The notes below the pieces were generated by a model. The model ran no database searches. It was given only the letters and a program-made list of their open reading frames with translations, and was not told the DNA's origin. The position numbers were made by a program, and so were the translations under genes. A stretch of DNA of 39,244 bases, from the NCBI GenBank assembly GCA_902591775.1, contig CACJBW010000011.1, forward strand, positions 1-39,244, in the 5' to 3' direction. This stretch comes from an uncultured Pelagibacteraceae bacterium (GTDB taxonomy: Bacteria; Pseudomonadota; Alphaproteobacteria; Pelagibacterales; Pelagibacteraceae). Positions 8,696 through 18,192 of the stretch are shown one piece after another. How positions within the stretch are numbered: the first letter of the stretch is position 1; each line of letters begins with the position of its first letter.

Positions 8696-8932
8696 ATGCA
8701 AGACCCACAAATATTAGAAATAATTGATAATTTAAAAGGTAGAAAAAATTACGAAGAAAAAAAAGCCTCTAAGCTAGGGTTTAAATCTCTTTATGCATAT
8801 TTTGAAAACAAACTTTTACAAGAAAAAATTACCCTAGAAGAAAGTGCAAAAGAGTTAGAAATAGCAAAGGCTGAAGCAGAGTTATTAAATGAAGAAAAAA
8901 GCAAGCCAAAAAAAACTTGCGGCTGTTGTTAA
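8696..8932 (+). CDS. Small protein with C-terminal CGCC motif, unknown function
   Basis: 78 residues, highly charged and predicted to be helical, with a likely coiled-coil stretch (residues 40-68, rich in Glu/Lys/Leu). It ends in KPKKTCGCC, so three of the last four residues are cysteines (75, 77, 78), and they are the only ones in the protein. Such a tail suggests metal binding, a redox role or thiol modification, but none is shown. It lies 34 bases after the photolyase-like gene and overlaps the convergent MBL-fold gene by 4 bases. An upstream ATG at 8691 is out of frame and closes after eight codons, so 8696 is the start. I do not recognise the family. Confidence 0.7.
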   Translation: MQDPQILEIIDNLKGRKNYEEKKASKLGFKSLYAYFENKLLQEKITLEESAKELEIAKAEAELLNEEKSKPKKTCGCC

Positions 8933-9987
8933 ATTCCTAAACTATTTAAAGACTGAAATTCACCAATTTTAAAAATAATTGCATCTTCTTTTTTAAAACC
9001 ATATTTTTCTGCATTATCTTTAAATCTAATTGGAGGTTCCATAATTGGCTCTAAAGATAAAACGAAAGTTCCCCAATGCATTCCTAATACTTTTTTGCTT
9101 TTGAGGTCTCTTGCAATACTTAAAGCCTCTTCAGGATTAGTATGATAAGAAGATTTATCTTTGTTTGGAGATAGTGGATAAAAATTATAAGCACCAATAT
9201 TAATAAGTGTTAAATCAATAGGTCCATATTTTTCACCTAATTCTTTATAAATATTCCCAACTCCAGTATCACAAGCAAAGAGTATTTTTTTATTCTTATA
9301 TTCAATTAAAAAGTTTCCCCATAAGGTTTTATTCGTATCTGTCAAACTTCTTTTTGACCAATGAACCGCAGGAACTAATGTTACTTTTAAATCCTCATTA
9401 ATCTTAATTTGATCATACCAGTCCATTTCGTTCACATCTTTATATTTGTTTCTTGTAAAATATTTTCCAAGTCTTAAAGGAATTAAAACTTTTGCATCCT
9501 TAAAAGGAAATCTTCTAATTGTAGTCATGTCTTGATGATCGTAATGATTATGAGTTAGAAGAAATAAGTCTGTCTTAGGAATTTCATTTAAATCTATTGC
9601 TGTTTTAACATATCTTTTTGGACCAAAAATTAGTGGACCTGCATTTTTTGAAAATACTGGATCAGTTATTATTGTTGTATTTCCAAGCTTAATTAAGAAG
9701 GTTGCATGTCCTATCCAGCCAACATAATCGTCATTTTTTAGATTTTCTAAATCTGAAAGTACTTTTTGTTTTTCAATAGCGTGATCTTTGGGAATAGCCA
9801 TATCAAGTTTTTTCTTTTCCTTATTAAATATTTTAAATGACCATTTAAAATTTGAGTTTCGTTCTGGAGATCCTTCAGGATTTCTAAAACTACCGTCTGG
9901 TAAATGATGATAAGGTGTTTTTTCCATAGCTAATGCAAAAGAATTATAGATAAAAAATATAACAATTAAAATTGTTAACTTTGGCAA
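8929..9987 (-). CDS. MBL-fold metallohydrolase, NAPE-PLD/RomA-like, exported
   Basis: 352 residues with a signal peptide or N-terminal anchor (residues 1-20). The metallo-beta-lactamase zinc motif HxHxDH is intact as THNHYDHQD (His146, His148, Asp150, His151). Later zinc ligands appear in VPAVHWS, FACDTGVG and LGMHWGTF. The pattern VGWIGHATFLIK followed by TDPVFS is typical of the branch that includes N-acyl-phosphatidylethanolamine phospholipase D and RomA-like outer-membrane proteins, suggesting a phosphodiester or lipid substrate in the envelope. The substrate cannot be read from the sequence. It ends 4 bases inside the convergent CGCC gene and starts 7 bases after folD, so it is probably the last gene of that operon. 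Confidence 0.82.
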   Translation of the reverse strand: MPKLTILIVIFFIYNSFALAMEKTPYHHLPDGSFRNPEGSPERNSNFKWSFKIFNKEKKKLDMAIPKDHAIEKQKVLSDLENLKNDDYVGWIGHATFLIKLGNTTIITDPVFSKNAGPLIFGPKRYVKTAIDLNEIPKTDLFLLTHNHYDHQDMTTIRRFPFKDAKVLIPLRLGKYFTRNKYKDVNEMDWYDQIKINEDLKVTLVPAVHWSKRSLTDTNKTLWGNFLIEYKNKKILFACDTGVGNIYKELGEKYGPIDLTLINIGAYNFYPLSPNKDKSSYHTNPEEALSIARDLKSKKVLGMHWGTFVLSLEPIMEPPIRFKDNAEKYGFKKEDAIIFKIGEFQSLNSLGI

Positions 9988-9993
9988 TAATCT

Positions 9994-10842
9994 TTAGTCG
10001 TTTAAGGTTCTTTTGAAACACTCAATTGTATTTTTTAACAAACAAGCAATTGTCATTGGTCCAACTCCACCTGGAACTGGGGTTAAAGCTTTTGCAACTT
10101 TTGAAACCTCTTCAAAATCAACATCACCAACCAAACCGTTTTCTGTTTTATTTATTCCAACATCAATCACTATTGCATCTTTTTTCACCCAATTACCTTT
10201 AATAAGTTCAGGAATCCCAACCGCAGCCACAATGACATCTGCCTCTAAACATTCATGCTGAAGGTCTTTAGTTTTTGAGTGAGTAATTGTTACTGTACAA
10301 TCTTCTTGAAGTAATAGTTGTGCCATCGCTTTACCATTTAAATTTGACCGCCCAATCATTACAGCTTTTTTCCCTGTTAAGTTAGGTTCTATTTTTTTTA
10401 ATAAATAGTAACACCCAAGAGGTGTGCAAGGAATTGAACCTTGGTATCCAGATGAAAGGTTACCAACATTCATAGGATGTAAACCATCAACATCTTTATG
10501 TGGTGAAATAGTTTCTATAACGTGTTGCTTGTTAATATGTTTTGGGAGTGGCAATTGAACCAAAATCCCTGAAACAGTTTCATCTTTATTAAGTTCGTCA
10601 ATTTTATCTAAGACTGTTTTTTCATCTACAGTGTCTGGATATTTAATTACTTCAGATTTTAAACCAACTTGCGTTGCTGATTTTTCTTTATTTCTTACAT
10701 AAATCTGACTAGGAGCCAAATCTCCGATTAAAATTACTGTAAGACCTGGAACTTTGTTATATTTTTCCCTCAGGCCATCTACTTCTGTTTTTAATTCTTC
10801 TCTAAGTTCAGCCGATTGTTTTTTTCCGTCTATTAAAATCAT
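9994..10842 (-). CDS. folD: Bifunctional methylenetetrahydrofolate dehydrogenase/cyclohydrolase FolD
   Basis: Interconverts methylene-, methenyl- and formyl-tetrahydrofolate in the cytoplasm. It matters in one-carbon metabolism and supplies formyl-THF for purH in this window. I place the start at the ATG at 10842 (MILIDGKKQSAELR), giving 282 residues, the normal length; an upstream in-frame ATG at 10884 would add 14 residues that lie inside the yggT coding region. Visible: the YVRNKEKSATQVGL substrate segment with its catalytic Lys, VQLPLPKHI, the NAD(P)-binding IGRSNLNGKAMAQLL, and the C-terminal PVPGGVGPMT. Gap to yggT is 5 bases. Confidence 0.96.
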   Translation of the reverse strand: MILIDGKKQSAELREELKTEVDGLREKYNKVPGLTVILIGDLAPSQIYVRNKEKSATQVGLKSEVIKYPDTVDEKTVLDKIDELNKDETVSGILVQLPLPKHINKQHVIETISPHKDVDGLHPMNVGNLSSGYQGSIPCTPLGCYYLLKKIEPNLTGKKAVMIGRSNLNGKAMAQLLLQEDCTVTITHSKTKDLQHECLEADVIVAAVGIPELIKGNWVKKDAIVIDVGINKTENGLVGDVDFEEVSKVAKALTPVPGGVGPMTIACLLKNTIECFKRTLND

Positions 10843-10847
10843 GATTA

Positions 10848-11138
10848 TTAAAAAATAAGTGGTGCTATGTAGAGTTTCATACACATTTCTACAAACCAGA
10901 TCAACAAAAGAAGAATGATAGGTGATATATCAAAAGCACCTAGACTAGGCAAAAAACTCCTAATTTTATTAAGTATTGGATCAGTAAGCTTATAAGTAAA
11001 TTCTAATATTGAATAAACAAATCTATTTGAAGTATTTAAAACATTAAAAGCTATTAACCAGCTTATAACAACGTTAGCTATTACTACATAAGAATACAAT
11101 TTTAATAGTTGTAAAGCTAAATAAAAAATAGCTATCAT
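10848..11138 (-). CDS. yggT: YggT family membrane protein
   Basis: 96 residues with two hydrophobic segments (about 5-32 and 68-92) separated by the family loop LEFTYKLTDPILNKIRSFLPSLGAFDISPII. YggT proteins are small integral membrane proteins; in plants relatives act in organelle division and cytochrome b6f assembly, in bacteria osmotic tolerance has been suggested. It overlaps the mscS stop by 4 bases (ATGA), so translation is probably coupled, and pairing with a mechanosensitive channel fits an envelope-stress role. A more divergent relative may lie at 20354-20704. Confidence 0.88.
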   Translation of the reverse strand: MIAIFYLALQLLKLYSYVVIANVVISWLIAFNVLNTSNRFVYSILEFTYKLTDPILNKIRSFLPSLGAFDISPIILLLLIWFVEMCMKLYIAPLIF

Positions 11139-12220
11139 TTCTTCTCTACATATACAGAAGTGCTTGGAAAAGCAAAAGATGCTTTATTACCCTCGACAAT
11201 TTCTTTAATTTTAATTGCCAGTCTTTCTTTAACCAGCAACATCTCACTCCAACTATTTGTTTTTGTATAACATCTTACATACATATCTATTGAGCTATCA
11301 GCAAATTTATCAACCCTAACAGAAACACCAACTTTAGTATCATAATCTTCTGAACTATTTATAAAATCTTCTATCTCATTTCTTATAGTTTTTAATTGTT
11401 CAACGGTAGAGTCATACTGAAGTGTTATTGTCCAACTTATTCTCCAATTTGTAATTTGACTTTTATTAATTACAGCATTCTCTGCAAACTGGAAATTTGG
11501 AATGATTGCCAAAGACTTGTCAAATTTTCGTATAACAGTTGATCTAAAACCTATTTTTTCAACTACACCCTCAATTATTCCTTCAACTTCAATCCAATCA
11601 CCCATTTTAAATCTTTTTTCAACAAGTACTAAAATTCCTGATATTAAATTTTTGAATAAATCTTGTGCTCCTAATGCAACTGCAACACCGAATAAACCAA
11701 GTCCTGCAATAATTGGACCAATTTTAATTCCCCATAATTCTAAAACAGCTGCAGCTCCTAAGATTAAAATTAAAATTTTTAATGATTTAATAATCCAGCC
11801 AATTAGTTCTCTAGTTAAAATCTTATCAAATCCACTTAGTATATAGGAAATTGGTTCAATGATTTGATGAATAATCCAAAAAAGTAAAATTGTAATTAAA
11901 GTTCTATTTACGTTGTCTAAAAATAACCTCGTATCTTCTGCAAAAGACATGTAATAACTTGCAAAAAATACTCCAAGAACAATTGGAAGAAATCTGGCAG
12001 GTCCCTCCATTGCCTTAACGAAAGTATCATCAAGTTTATTGGTTGTTCTTTTTGATATTAATTCTAATTTTTTAATAACTAATTTACTTATTAACCCTCT
12101 AAAAACTAAGAATATAAAGAATATTCCAAGACCTATTAAGATCTCAACAAAGTTTACGCCTAATATTCCTTTTTGCCATACAGACAAAAAAAGTCCTGAA
12201 AAATTCTCAAAAACACCCAT
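11135..12220 (-). CDS. Small-conductance mechanosensitive channel, MscS family
   Basis: Membrane-tension-gated channel that releases solutes on hypo-osmotic shock. 361 residues with predicted helices at about 24-42, 75-92, 105-125 and 140-162. The pore helix is Gly/Ala-rich: PIIAGLGLFGVAVALGAQDL (residues 169-188). It continues into the MscS beta domain (KRFKMGDWIEVEG, VVEKIGFRSTVIR, IIPNFQFAENAVIN) and a C-terminal alpha/beta vestibule. Somewhat longer than E. coli MscS (286) because of an extra N-terminal helix. It sits 2 bases after hemD and overlaps yggT by 4 bases in the minus-strand operon. Confidence 0.92.
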   Translation of the reverse strand: MGVFENFSGLFLSVWQKGILGVNFVEILIGLGIFFIFLVFRGLISKLVIKKLELISKRTTNKLDDTFVKAMEGPARFLPIVLGVFFASYYMSFAEDTRLFLDNVNRTLITILLFWIIHQIIEPISYILSGFDKILTRELIGWIIKSLKILILILGAAAVLELWGIKIGPIIAGLGLFGVAVALGAQDLFKNLISGILVLVEKRFKMGDWIEVEGIIEGVVEKIGFRSTVIRKFDKSLAIIPNFQFAENAVINKSQITNWRISWTITLQYDSTVEQLKTIRNEIEDFINSSEDYDTKVGVSVRVDKFADSSIDMYVRCYTKTNSWSEMLLVKERLAIKIKEIVEGNKASFAFPSTSVYVEKK

Positions 12221-12222
12221 GG

Positions 12223-12921
12223 CTAAATTTTATATAGCAAAAACTCTTCTTCACCAGAGTTAAATAGAAAAATTTTTTTCCACTTGATCTCATTTAAAAT
12301 TGCTGATGCTTTTTCACCCATGCACATCAAATTGGTATCCATCCAACTGTCTAAAAAATCATATTTTTTAAGTAAATTTAATAAACTCTTAGCGCTATTT
12401 TCTGAGTAGACATAAATTATATCAGGGATTGAGGCTTTTAATTGTGCTCTAAATTCCTCCTTTATTTCTTGAGTTGATGAAACAGTATAGTTGATCAATC
12501 TCTTTAAAGAATAACCTTCAGAAATGAGATCTTTATCTAACCTACTAGAAACTATCTCACCACTTACGTAAAGAAGTGATCCATTCTTTGTATCGAAGTT
12601 TTGTAATATTAATTCTTTTAAATTATTTACGTTGCCATCTGCAGATATAATATTTTGAAAACCGTTTAGCTTTGCAACTTTTTCTGTTGCAGAGCCAACA
12701 CAATAGCATTCAATTTTTTTGTCAACTCTATTTAAATCTAAATTCTTAACCGCATTTGAACTTGTAAATATTATTCCCTTAAATTGGCTATAGTCAGGTT
12801 CATCGTATTTAATAGGTTCAACTTTTATTACGGGTAAATGAGAAACTTTATGTCCCAAAGAACTAAATTTTAATATTAATTCTTTACTATCCTCTAATGG
12901 TCTTGTTAATAAAATATGCAT
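12223..12921 (-). CDS. hemD: Uroporphyrinogen-III synthase
   Basis: Closes and inverts ring D of hydroxymethylbilane to make uroporphyrinogen III, precursor of heme and cobalamin. 232 residues, the usual size. HemD is weakly conserved, but ILLTRPLEDS at the start, IIFTSSNAVKNL about residue 50, YCVGSATEKVAKLNGF, and LLYVSGE are typical. It follows hemC with one intervening base, in the order hemC-hemD common in alphaproteobacteria. Both products feed heme to the ccm system at the window start. Confidence 0.92.
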   Translation of the reverse strand: MHILLTRPLEDSKELILKFSSLGHKVSHLPVIKVEPIKYDEPDYSQFKGIIFTSSNAVKNLDLNRVDKKIECYCVGSATEKVAKLNGFQNIISADGNVNNLKELILQNFDTKNGSLLYVSGEIVSSRLDKDLISEGYSLKRLINYTVSSTQEIKEEFRAQLKASIPDIIYVYSENSAKSLLNLLKKYDFLDSWMDTNLMCMGEKASAILNEIKWKKIFLFNSGEEEFLLYKI

Positions 12922-12922
12922 T

Positions 12923-13834
12923 TTACCTTTTATAAGATCCCTTTGAATCTGATTTTAACTTTTCTCCAATCTTAATACTTAAATCTTTAACCATTTTTTT
13001 ATTTTCACTTTCTTCAACAAAAAATCTTTGTTTACCATCTACTGAAAAAAGTTCAGCTTTTATGTTTATAAGATCTTTATCAATCTTTGCGTACACACCA
13101 ACTGCTGTATCGCAGTCACCCTCAAGTATTTTTAAGATTTTTCTCTCAGCATTTGCAATTATTCTTGACTGATCATCATTAATTTTTTCCAAAATATTTA
13201 TTATTTCATGATCTTTTTCTCTACATTGTATGGCAATAATACCTTGTCCTGCACATGGTATTAGTTCTGTAGTATTAAATTCATGTGTAATTTTATTTGT
13301 AAAACCTAAAGCTTCAATGCCAGCTTTAGAAAGTAAAATTGCATCGTAATCTCCATTCTCTAATTTCTTGATCCTAGTATCCACATTTCCTCTTATTAAT
13401 TTATAATTCAGATCTGATCTAATACTTTTTAATTGATATTCTCTTCTATAAGAAGAAGTGCCTATTATTGAATTAGGTTTAAGATCTTGAAAACTTATAT
13501 TATCGTTGCTAATAAAAATTTCGTTGGGCGAGTTTCTTTTTAAATAAAAATTTGTTATTAGCCCCTCTGTTTCAATCGATGGCATATCTTTTAAAGCGTG
13601 AACAGCAATATCAATATTATGATTAATTAATTCTATTTCAATTTTTTTTGAAAATAATCCTTTTCCTCCAATGTTTGACAACCTATCCTTTTGATTTTCG
13701 TCTCCACTTGTGACTATTTTTTTTGTTTCAATGTGGGTCGATGAAACTTTTTTAAGATGGTTTATCACTTTTTCAGTATAAATTTGAGCTAACTGACTTC
13801 CTCGAGTACCAATAATAAATTTATCCCTTTTCAT
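12923..13834 (-). CDS. hemC: Porphobilinogen deaminase (hydroxymethylbilane synthase)
   Basis: Polymerises four porphobilinogens into hydroxymethylbilane. 303 residues, full length. Seen: IIGTRGSQLAQIYTE at the N-terminus, the catalytic Asp in HALKDMP (Asp83), GTSSYRRE, RGNVDTRI, and the dipyrromethane cofactor cysteine in ILEGDCDTAVG (Cys241). First gene of the minus-strand operon hemC-hemD-mscS-yggT-folD-MBL. It is divergent from tsaD across 54 bases, an arrangement found in many alphaproteobacteria. Confidence 0.97.
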   Translation of the reverse strand: MKRDKFIIGTRGSQLAQIYTEKVINHLKKVSSTHIETKKIVTSGDENQKDRLSNIGGKGLFSKKIEIELINHNIDIAVHALKDMPSIETEGLITNFYLKRNSPNEIFISNDNISFQDLKPNSIIGTSSYRREYQLKSIRSDLNYKLIRGNVDTRIKKLENGDYDAILLSKAGIEALGFTNKITHEFNTTELIPCAGQGIIAIQCREKDHEIINILEKINDDQSRIIANAERKILKILEGDCDTAVGVYAKIDKDLINIKAELFSVDGKQRFFVEESENKKMVKDLSIKIGEKLKSDSKGSYKR

Positions 13835-13888
13835 AATTCTTATTTTTATTACATTCTTATAGTTTAATTGTATTAATTATAAATATTT

Positions 13889-14962
13889 ATGAATGAAAAA
13901 AAAATAATCCTCGGAATTGAGACAAGTTGCGATGAAACTGCAGTATCAATCATAGAAGAAGATAAATACGGTAAGATAAAAATATTATCTAACATAGTTT
14001 CAAGTCAATTTGATATTCACAAAGAATTTGGAGGTGTAGTTCCTGAGCTTGCAGCACGATCTCATGTTGAAAAAATTGATTTAATAGCAAAAAAAGCAAT
14101 TAATGAAGGTGGTGTGAATTTAAATGATGTTTCTGCAATTGCTTCAACATCTGGTCCAGGCTTAATTGTTTGCCTTACTGTTGGTTTAAATTTTGGCAAA
14201 GCATTATCTGCAAGCCTAAATATACCTTTTATTGGTGTAAACCATCTTGAAGGGCATGCATTAAGTCCAAAACTTAGTACCAGCTTAGATTTTCCATATT
14301 TGTTATTATTAATTTCAGGAGGACATACGCAATATCTTAGCGTGAATGGACTTGGAAAATATAAAAGATTAGGAACAACAATTGATGATGCTTTGGGAGA
14401 AGCATTTGACAAAACTGCAAAACTCTTAGGTATTGAATTTCCAGGAGGACCAAAGTTAGAAGGATTTGCAAAGTATGGAGATGCAAATAAATTTAAACTT
14501 CCTAAACCAATTATAAATAAAGGTGGATGTAATTTATCATTTGCTGGTCTTAAAACTGCGATTTTAAGGATATCAAGCACTATAAAATCTAAACAAGAAA
14601 AATATGATCTTGCAGCATCTTTTCAAAAAACAATTGAAGAAATTTTAGAAGTAAAAACACAAATAGCGTTTGATGAGTTCAAAAAGACCAACAAAAAAAA
14701 AAATAAAACTTTTGTAATCGCTGGAGGTGTTGCTGCCAATAAGGGTATTAGAAAAAAATTAATAAAAGTATGTAAGAAGAATAATTTTAGACCAATTTTC
14801 CCTGAACCAAAATTGTGTGGAGATAATGCAGCGATGATTGCACTAGTTGGTCTTGAAAAGTATAAAATCAAAAAATTTGATAATTTAGATCTTCCTGCAA
14901 GTCCAAGACTACCACTTGACGAAAAAGCAAGGTTTTTAAAAGGAGCAGGAGTTAGATTATAA
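13889..14962 (+). CDS. tsaD: tRNA N6-threonylcarbamoyladenosine transferase TsaD
   Basis: Transfers the threonylcarbamoyl group to A37 of ANN-decoding tRNAs, with TsaB/TsaE partners (not in the window). 357 residues. The ASKHA-fold N-terminus reads ILGIETSCDETAVS. The iron-binding HxxxH motif is NHLEGHA (His119, His123). ISGGHTQYL, GEAFDKTAKLLG, and VAGGVAANKGIRK-type motifs (here IAGGVAANKGIRKKL) and CGDNAAMIA are in order. Its TAA is followed directly by the ATG of a 38-codon ORF. Confidence 0.97.
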   Translation: MNEKKIILGIETSCDETAVSIIEEDKYGKIKILSNIVSSQFDIHKEFGGVVPELAARSHVEKIDLIAKKAINEGGVNLNDVSAIASTSGPGLIVCLTVGLNFGKALSASLNIPFIGVNHLEGHALSPKLSTSLDFPYLLLLISGGHTQYLSVNGLGKYKRLGTTIDDALGEAFDKTAKLLGIEFPGGPKLEGFAKYGDANKFKLPKPIINKGGCNLSFAGLKTAILRISSTIKSKQEKYDLAASFQKTIEEILEVKTQIAFDEFKKTNKKKNKTFVIAGGVAANKGIRKKLIKVCKKNNFRPIFPEPKLCGDNAAMIALVGLEKYKIKKFDNLDLPASPRLPLDEKARFLKGAGVRL

Positions 14963-15079
14963 ATGTCGAAAAGATATAGTGGTAAATCATTTAAGGATGC
15001 TAGCGTAATGAAACAAGCTAAACTTTCTTTAAAGGAAAAAAGAAAACTTAAAAAAGAAAAGAAAAAGAAAAAAAATTAA
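14963..15079 (+). CDS. 38-residue lysine-rich small protein (hypothetical)
   Basis: ATG at 14963 directly follows the tsaD stop codon, and its own TAA (15077-15079) is directly followed by the ATG of the EVE gene, so the ORF fills the gap exactly with no spare base. The product starts MSKRYSGKSFKDASVMKQ and ends in a run of Lys with Glu and a final Asn; it would be strongly basic. The precise fit between two genes favours real translation, possibly to couple ribosomes through the operon. A basic peptide could bind RNA or ribosomes, but I do not recognise it. The Lys run is partly a consequence of A-rich DNA, which keeps confidence moderate. Confidence 0.55.
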   Translation: MSKRYSGKSFKDASVMKQAKLSLKEKRKLKKEKKKKKN

Positions 15080-15496
15080 ATGCAATATTGGTTAATGAAA
15101 TCAGAGCCAGATGTATGGTCGATTGATCAACAAATCAAAGCTGGAGAAAAAGGAGCTGACTGGGATGGGGTAAGAAATTACCAAGCAGCAAGTAACTTAA
15201 AAAAAATGGAAAAAGGAGATCTTTGTTTTTTTTATCATTCTAATATTGGAAAAGAGATAGTTGGTATTGTCGAAGTTATTAAAACGGCATTCATTGATCC
15301 AACGGATAAGGAAAAAAGGTTTGTTGCAGTTAAAGTTAGATTTAAAAGTAAACTTCAAAATCCTGTAACACTTGAAAACATCAAAAAAACAAAGGCTTTG
15401 GAGAACTTATCTCTAATTAGGCAAAGTAGACTGTCTGTTATGCCTATTGATACTAAAAGCTGGAAAATAATTTTGAAGATGGGTAGAATTAATTAA
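15080..15496 (+). CDS. EVE domain-containing protein
   Basis: 138 residues forming a single EVE domain (PUA-like fold; human relative THYN1), thought to bind modified nucleobases in DNA or RNA. The hallmark N-terminus [15 protein letters not shown] is present, followed by [28 protein letters not shown], and [20 protein letters not shown] genes often lie near tsaD in alphaproteobacteria, as here, though gpsA, which I recall often sits between them, is missing. No transmembrane segment; cytoplasmic. Confidence 0.9.
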   Translation: MQYWLMKSEPDVWSIDQQIKAGEKGADWDGVRNYQAASNLKKMEKGDLCFFYHSNIGKEIVGIVEVIKTAFIDPTDKEKRFVAVKVRFKSKLQNPVTLENIKKTKALENLSLIRQSRLSVMPIDTKSWKIILKMGRIN

Positions 15497-15506
15497 AAAA
15501 AAATTC

Positions 15507-17480
15507 ATGCCTAAGAAAAAAAAAGTAATCTCTAGAAAACCTAAAGAGACAATTTATAAAACTAAGAAAGAGTGGATAAGTAAAGCTACAGTTAATAAAT
15601 CTCAATATACAAAAAAATATAACGAGTCGATTAAAGATAACGATGGATTTTGGAAGAAGGAAGGAAAAAGAATTAATTGGATTAAACCTTATAATAAAAT
15701 TAAAGACGTTAAATATAGTAAAGATGATGTTCATATCAAATGGTTCTATGATGGTACTTTAAATGCCTCTGCAAATTGCATTGATAGGCATCTTAAAAAG
15801 AATGCTAATAAGACTGCAATTATATGGGTAGGAGATGATCCAAAAGCTCAAAAAAAAATTACATATAAAGAACTTCATAAAGAGGTTTCAAAAGCAGCAA
15901 ATGGATTAAAAAATTTGGGGGTTCAAAAAGGTGATAGAGTAACAATTTATCTTACCATGATACCAGAGCTTGCCTACACCATGCTTGCATGTGCTAGAAT
16001 AGGTGCAGTTCACTCCATAATATTTGGAGGTTTTTCACCAGATAGTATTTCGGGCAGAATTAATGATTGTGAATCTGATTATGTCATAACTGCAGATGAA
16101 GGTGTAAGAGGAGGCAAAACAATTCCTTTAAAATCTATTACAGATGAAGCTTTACAAAGCTGTCCAAACGTAAAGAAATGTATCGTTGTAAAGAGAACAG
16201 GCAGCAAAAAGATTGATTGGTACAATGATCGTGATGTTTGGTATCACAAAATGATAAGTAAAGTTTCAGCAAAATGTGAGCCTGAGGAAATGAATGCTGA
16301 AGATCCATTATTCATTCTTTACACATCCGGTTCAACTGGAAAACCAAAAGGTGTGTTACATACAACTGGCGGATATATGGTTTATGCATCCATGACTCAC
16401 CAATATATTTTTAATTATAAACCTAAAGATATTTACTGGTGCACAGCTGATATAGGCTGGGTTACAGGACATAGTTATATTATTTACGGTCCACTTGCTA
16501 ACGGCGCAACTACAATCATGTTTGAAGGAATACCTACTTATCCTGATACATCTAGGTGGTGGCAAATAGTTGATAAATATAAAGTAAATATTTTCTACAC
16601 AGCTCCAACAGCAATCAGAGCTTTGATGAGAGAAGGTGACAAACCTGTAAAGAAAACATCTAGAAAAACTCTAAAACTTTTAGGCACTGTTGGTGAACCA
16701 ATTAATCCTGAAGCGTGGGAATGGTATTACAAAACTGTTGGTGATAGTAGATGTCCAATAGTTGATACATGGTGGCAAACAGAAACAGGTGGGATTTTGA
16801 TCAGTCCTCAAACTGGAGCAATAGATTTAAAACCTGGTTCTGCAACAAAACCATTTTATGGAATTAAACCAGAGATCCTAGACAAAGACGGCAAGGTTTT
16901 AAAAGGAGAAGCACAAGGTAGACTTTGCATTTCACAATCATGGCCTGGACAAATGAGAAGTGTCTATGGTGACCATCAAAGATTTATAGATACTTATTTT
17001 TCACAGTTCGATGGAAAATATTTCACAGGTGATGGCTGCAGAAGAGATAAGGATGGCTATTATTGGATTACAGGAAGAGTAGATGATGTAATTATTGTTT
17101 CTGGACATAATTTAGGTACTGCAGAAATTGAAAGTGCGTTTGTAGCTCATCCAAAAGTAGCTGAAGCAGCAGTAGTTGGATATCCACATGACATAAAAGG
17201 AAATGGGCTTTACTGTTATGTTACTTTAAATGCTGGAGAAAAAAGCACTCTTGATTTAGAGAGAGATTTAAAACTTTGGGTGAGGAAACAAATTGGTCCA
17301 ATAGCAACTCCAGACCTAATTCAATTTGCACCAGGACTACCAAAAACAAGATCAGGTAAAATAATGAGAAGAATTTTAAGAAAAATTGCTGCTAATGAAC
17401 ATGGTCAATTAGGAGATACAACCACTTTAGCTGATCCTTCAGTTGTTGAAAGCTTAGTAGATAATAGGAAAAATATTTAG
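15507..17480 (+). CDS. acs: Acetyl-CoA synthetase (AMP-forming)
   Basis: Activates acetate to acetyl-CoA through acetyl-AMP. 657 residues, normal length, with a Lys-rich N-terminal stretch. The AMP-binding P-loop is [16 protein letters not shown] (Tyr272 to Gly282 at its core). TWWQTETGG, the [17 protein letters not shown] hinge, and the C-terminal [10 protein letters not shown] with Lys618 (the residue acetylated in Salmonella Acs) are all intact. The start at 15507 is 10 bases after the EVE gene with no strong Shine-Dalgarno. A symporter gene pair of the type that imports small carboxylates lies about 750 bases downstream, so uptake and activation are probably linked. Confidence 0.97.
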   Translation: MPKKKKVISRKPKETIYKTKKEWISKATVNKSQYTKKYNESIKDNDGFWKKEGKRINWIKPYNKIKDVKYSKDDVHIKWFYDGTLNASANCIDRHLKKNANKTAIIWVGDDPKAQKKITYKELHKEVSKAANGLKNLGVQKGDRVTIYLTMIPELAYTMLACARIGAVHSIIFGGFSPDSISGRINDCESDYVITADEGVRGGKTIPLKSITDEALQSCPNVKKCIVVKRTGSKKIDWYNDRDVWYHKMISKVSAKCEPEEMNAEDPLFILYTSGSTGKPKGVLHTTGGYMVYASMTHQYIFNYKPKDIYWCTADIGWVTGHSYIIYGPLANGATTIMFEGIPTYPDTSRWWQIVDKYKVNIFYTAPTAIRALMREGDKPVKKTSRKTLKLLGTVGEPINPEAWEWYYKTVGDSRCPIVDTWWQTETGGILISPQTGAIDLKPGSATKPFYGIKPEILDKDGKVLKGEAQGRLCISQSWPGQMRSVYGDHQRFIDTYFSQFDGKYFTGDGCRRDKDGYYWITGRVDDVIIVSGHNLGTAEIESAFVAHPKVAEAAVVGYPHDIKGNGLYCYVTLNAGEKSTLDLERDLKLWVRKQIGPIATPDLIQFAPGLPKTRSGKIMRRILRKIAANEHGQLGDTTTLADPSVVESLVDNRKNI

Positions 17481-18103
17481 ATCTTTATTAGTTTAGAAAA
17501 CTCTTCCTTTATATTATCCCATTTCAAAATCATAGAATTCAGGACTATCTTTCTATCTATAGATTTTAGTTCAGGAGCTACTGGGGCCCAATTATATAAT
17601 GCAAGAGCACTTTCATTGAATGGCCAAGACTTATAATAGTCATCCCATTTAATTTGATCTAATCTTTTCTGAAAACTTACCTTTGCTTCATGAACAATTT
17701 CCTTAGGCATACCATTCTCTAATTCTTTGTCCAAAATATTATTGTAAATTTCAGAAGCTTTATTAGTTTCTCGAAAATTATAAAAAACATTTAAATATGA
17801 AACAGTGTAAAAAGATAAATCTTGAAGTGAAATTGCATATATGTTCCATTTGGCTGTGTTAATTGATTTTAAGAATTTTTCATCATCAAAATGGAGAACC
17901 CATTTCGTGCCCATTCTAGTTTTTAAATAATTATATAAAGTAACTTGTGATACCCATGCTGATTTTTGCTGAATAAATTCTTTCAAATCATTAACATTTT
18001 TTATTTTTTTCTTTGGCAAAATGCCTTTGAACATTGCAACTAAATAAACTTTGAAATCTTCAAGTTTTATATCTTTTAAGTTGAATCTGTATTTAAGGGC
18101 CAT
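17477..18103 (-). CDS. Conserved alphaproteobacterial protein of unknown function
   Basis: 208 residues, apparently soluble and largely helical, rich in aromatic residues. Notable stretches are [20 protein letters not shown] (about 47-66), then [19 protein letters not shown], and a [16 protein letters not shown] segment near residue 164. From memory this pattern resembles a hypothetical family found in other alphaproteobacteria, but I cannot name a function. It is convergent with acs (4-base overlap) and divergent from the symporter pair across 120 bases, so its promoter is in that gap. The gene order suggests, but does not prove, a link to carboxylate uptake or use. Confidence 0.75.
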   Translation of the reverse strand: MALKYRFNLKDIKLEDFKVYLVAMFKGILPKKKIKNVNDLKEFIQQKSAWVSQVTLYNYLKTRMGTKWVLHFDDEKFLKSINTAKWNIYAISLQDLSFYTVSYLNVFYNFRETNKASEIYNNILDKELENGMPKEIVHEAKVSFQKRLDQIKWDDYYKSWPFNESALALYNWAPVAPELKSIDRKIVLNSMILKWDNIKEEFSKLIKI

Positions 18104-18192
18104 TTATCTACTTAATATGTTGATGTATAATGTAAAAATGACACAATATCGAGTGTTTTTAGGGGTTTAAATAAATTTGATTATCGGTATGG

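Noticed and set aside
10843..10884. 14-residue N-terminal extension of FolD from the ATG at 10884
   Set aside because: It lies within the yggT coding sequence and is not part of the family; the ATG at 10842 gives the normal N-terminus and a 5-base gap.
14062..14580. 172-codon antisense ORF within tsaD
   Set aside because: Lies wholly opposite a well-conserved tsaD and shows no recognisable domain; a shadow of the codon pattern.
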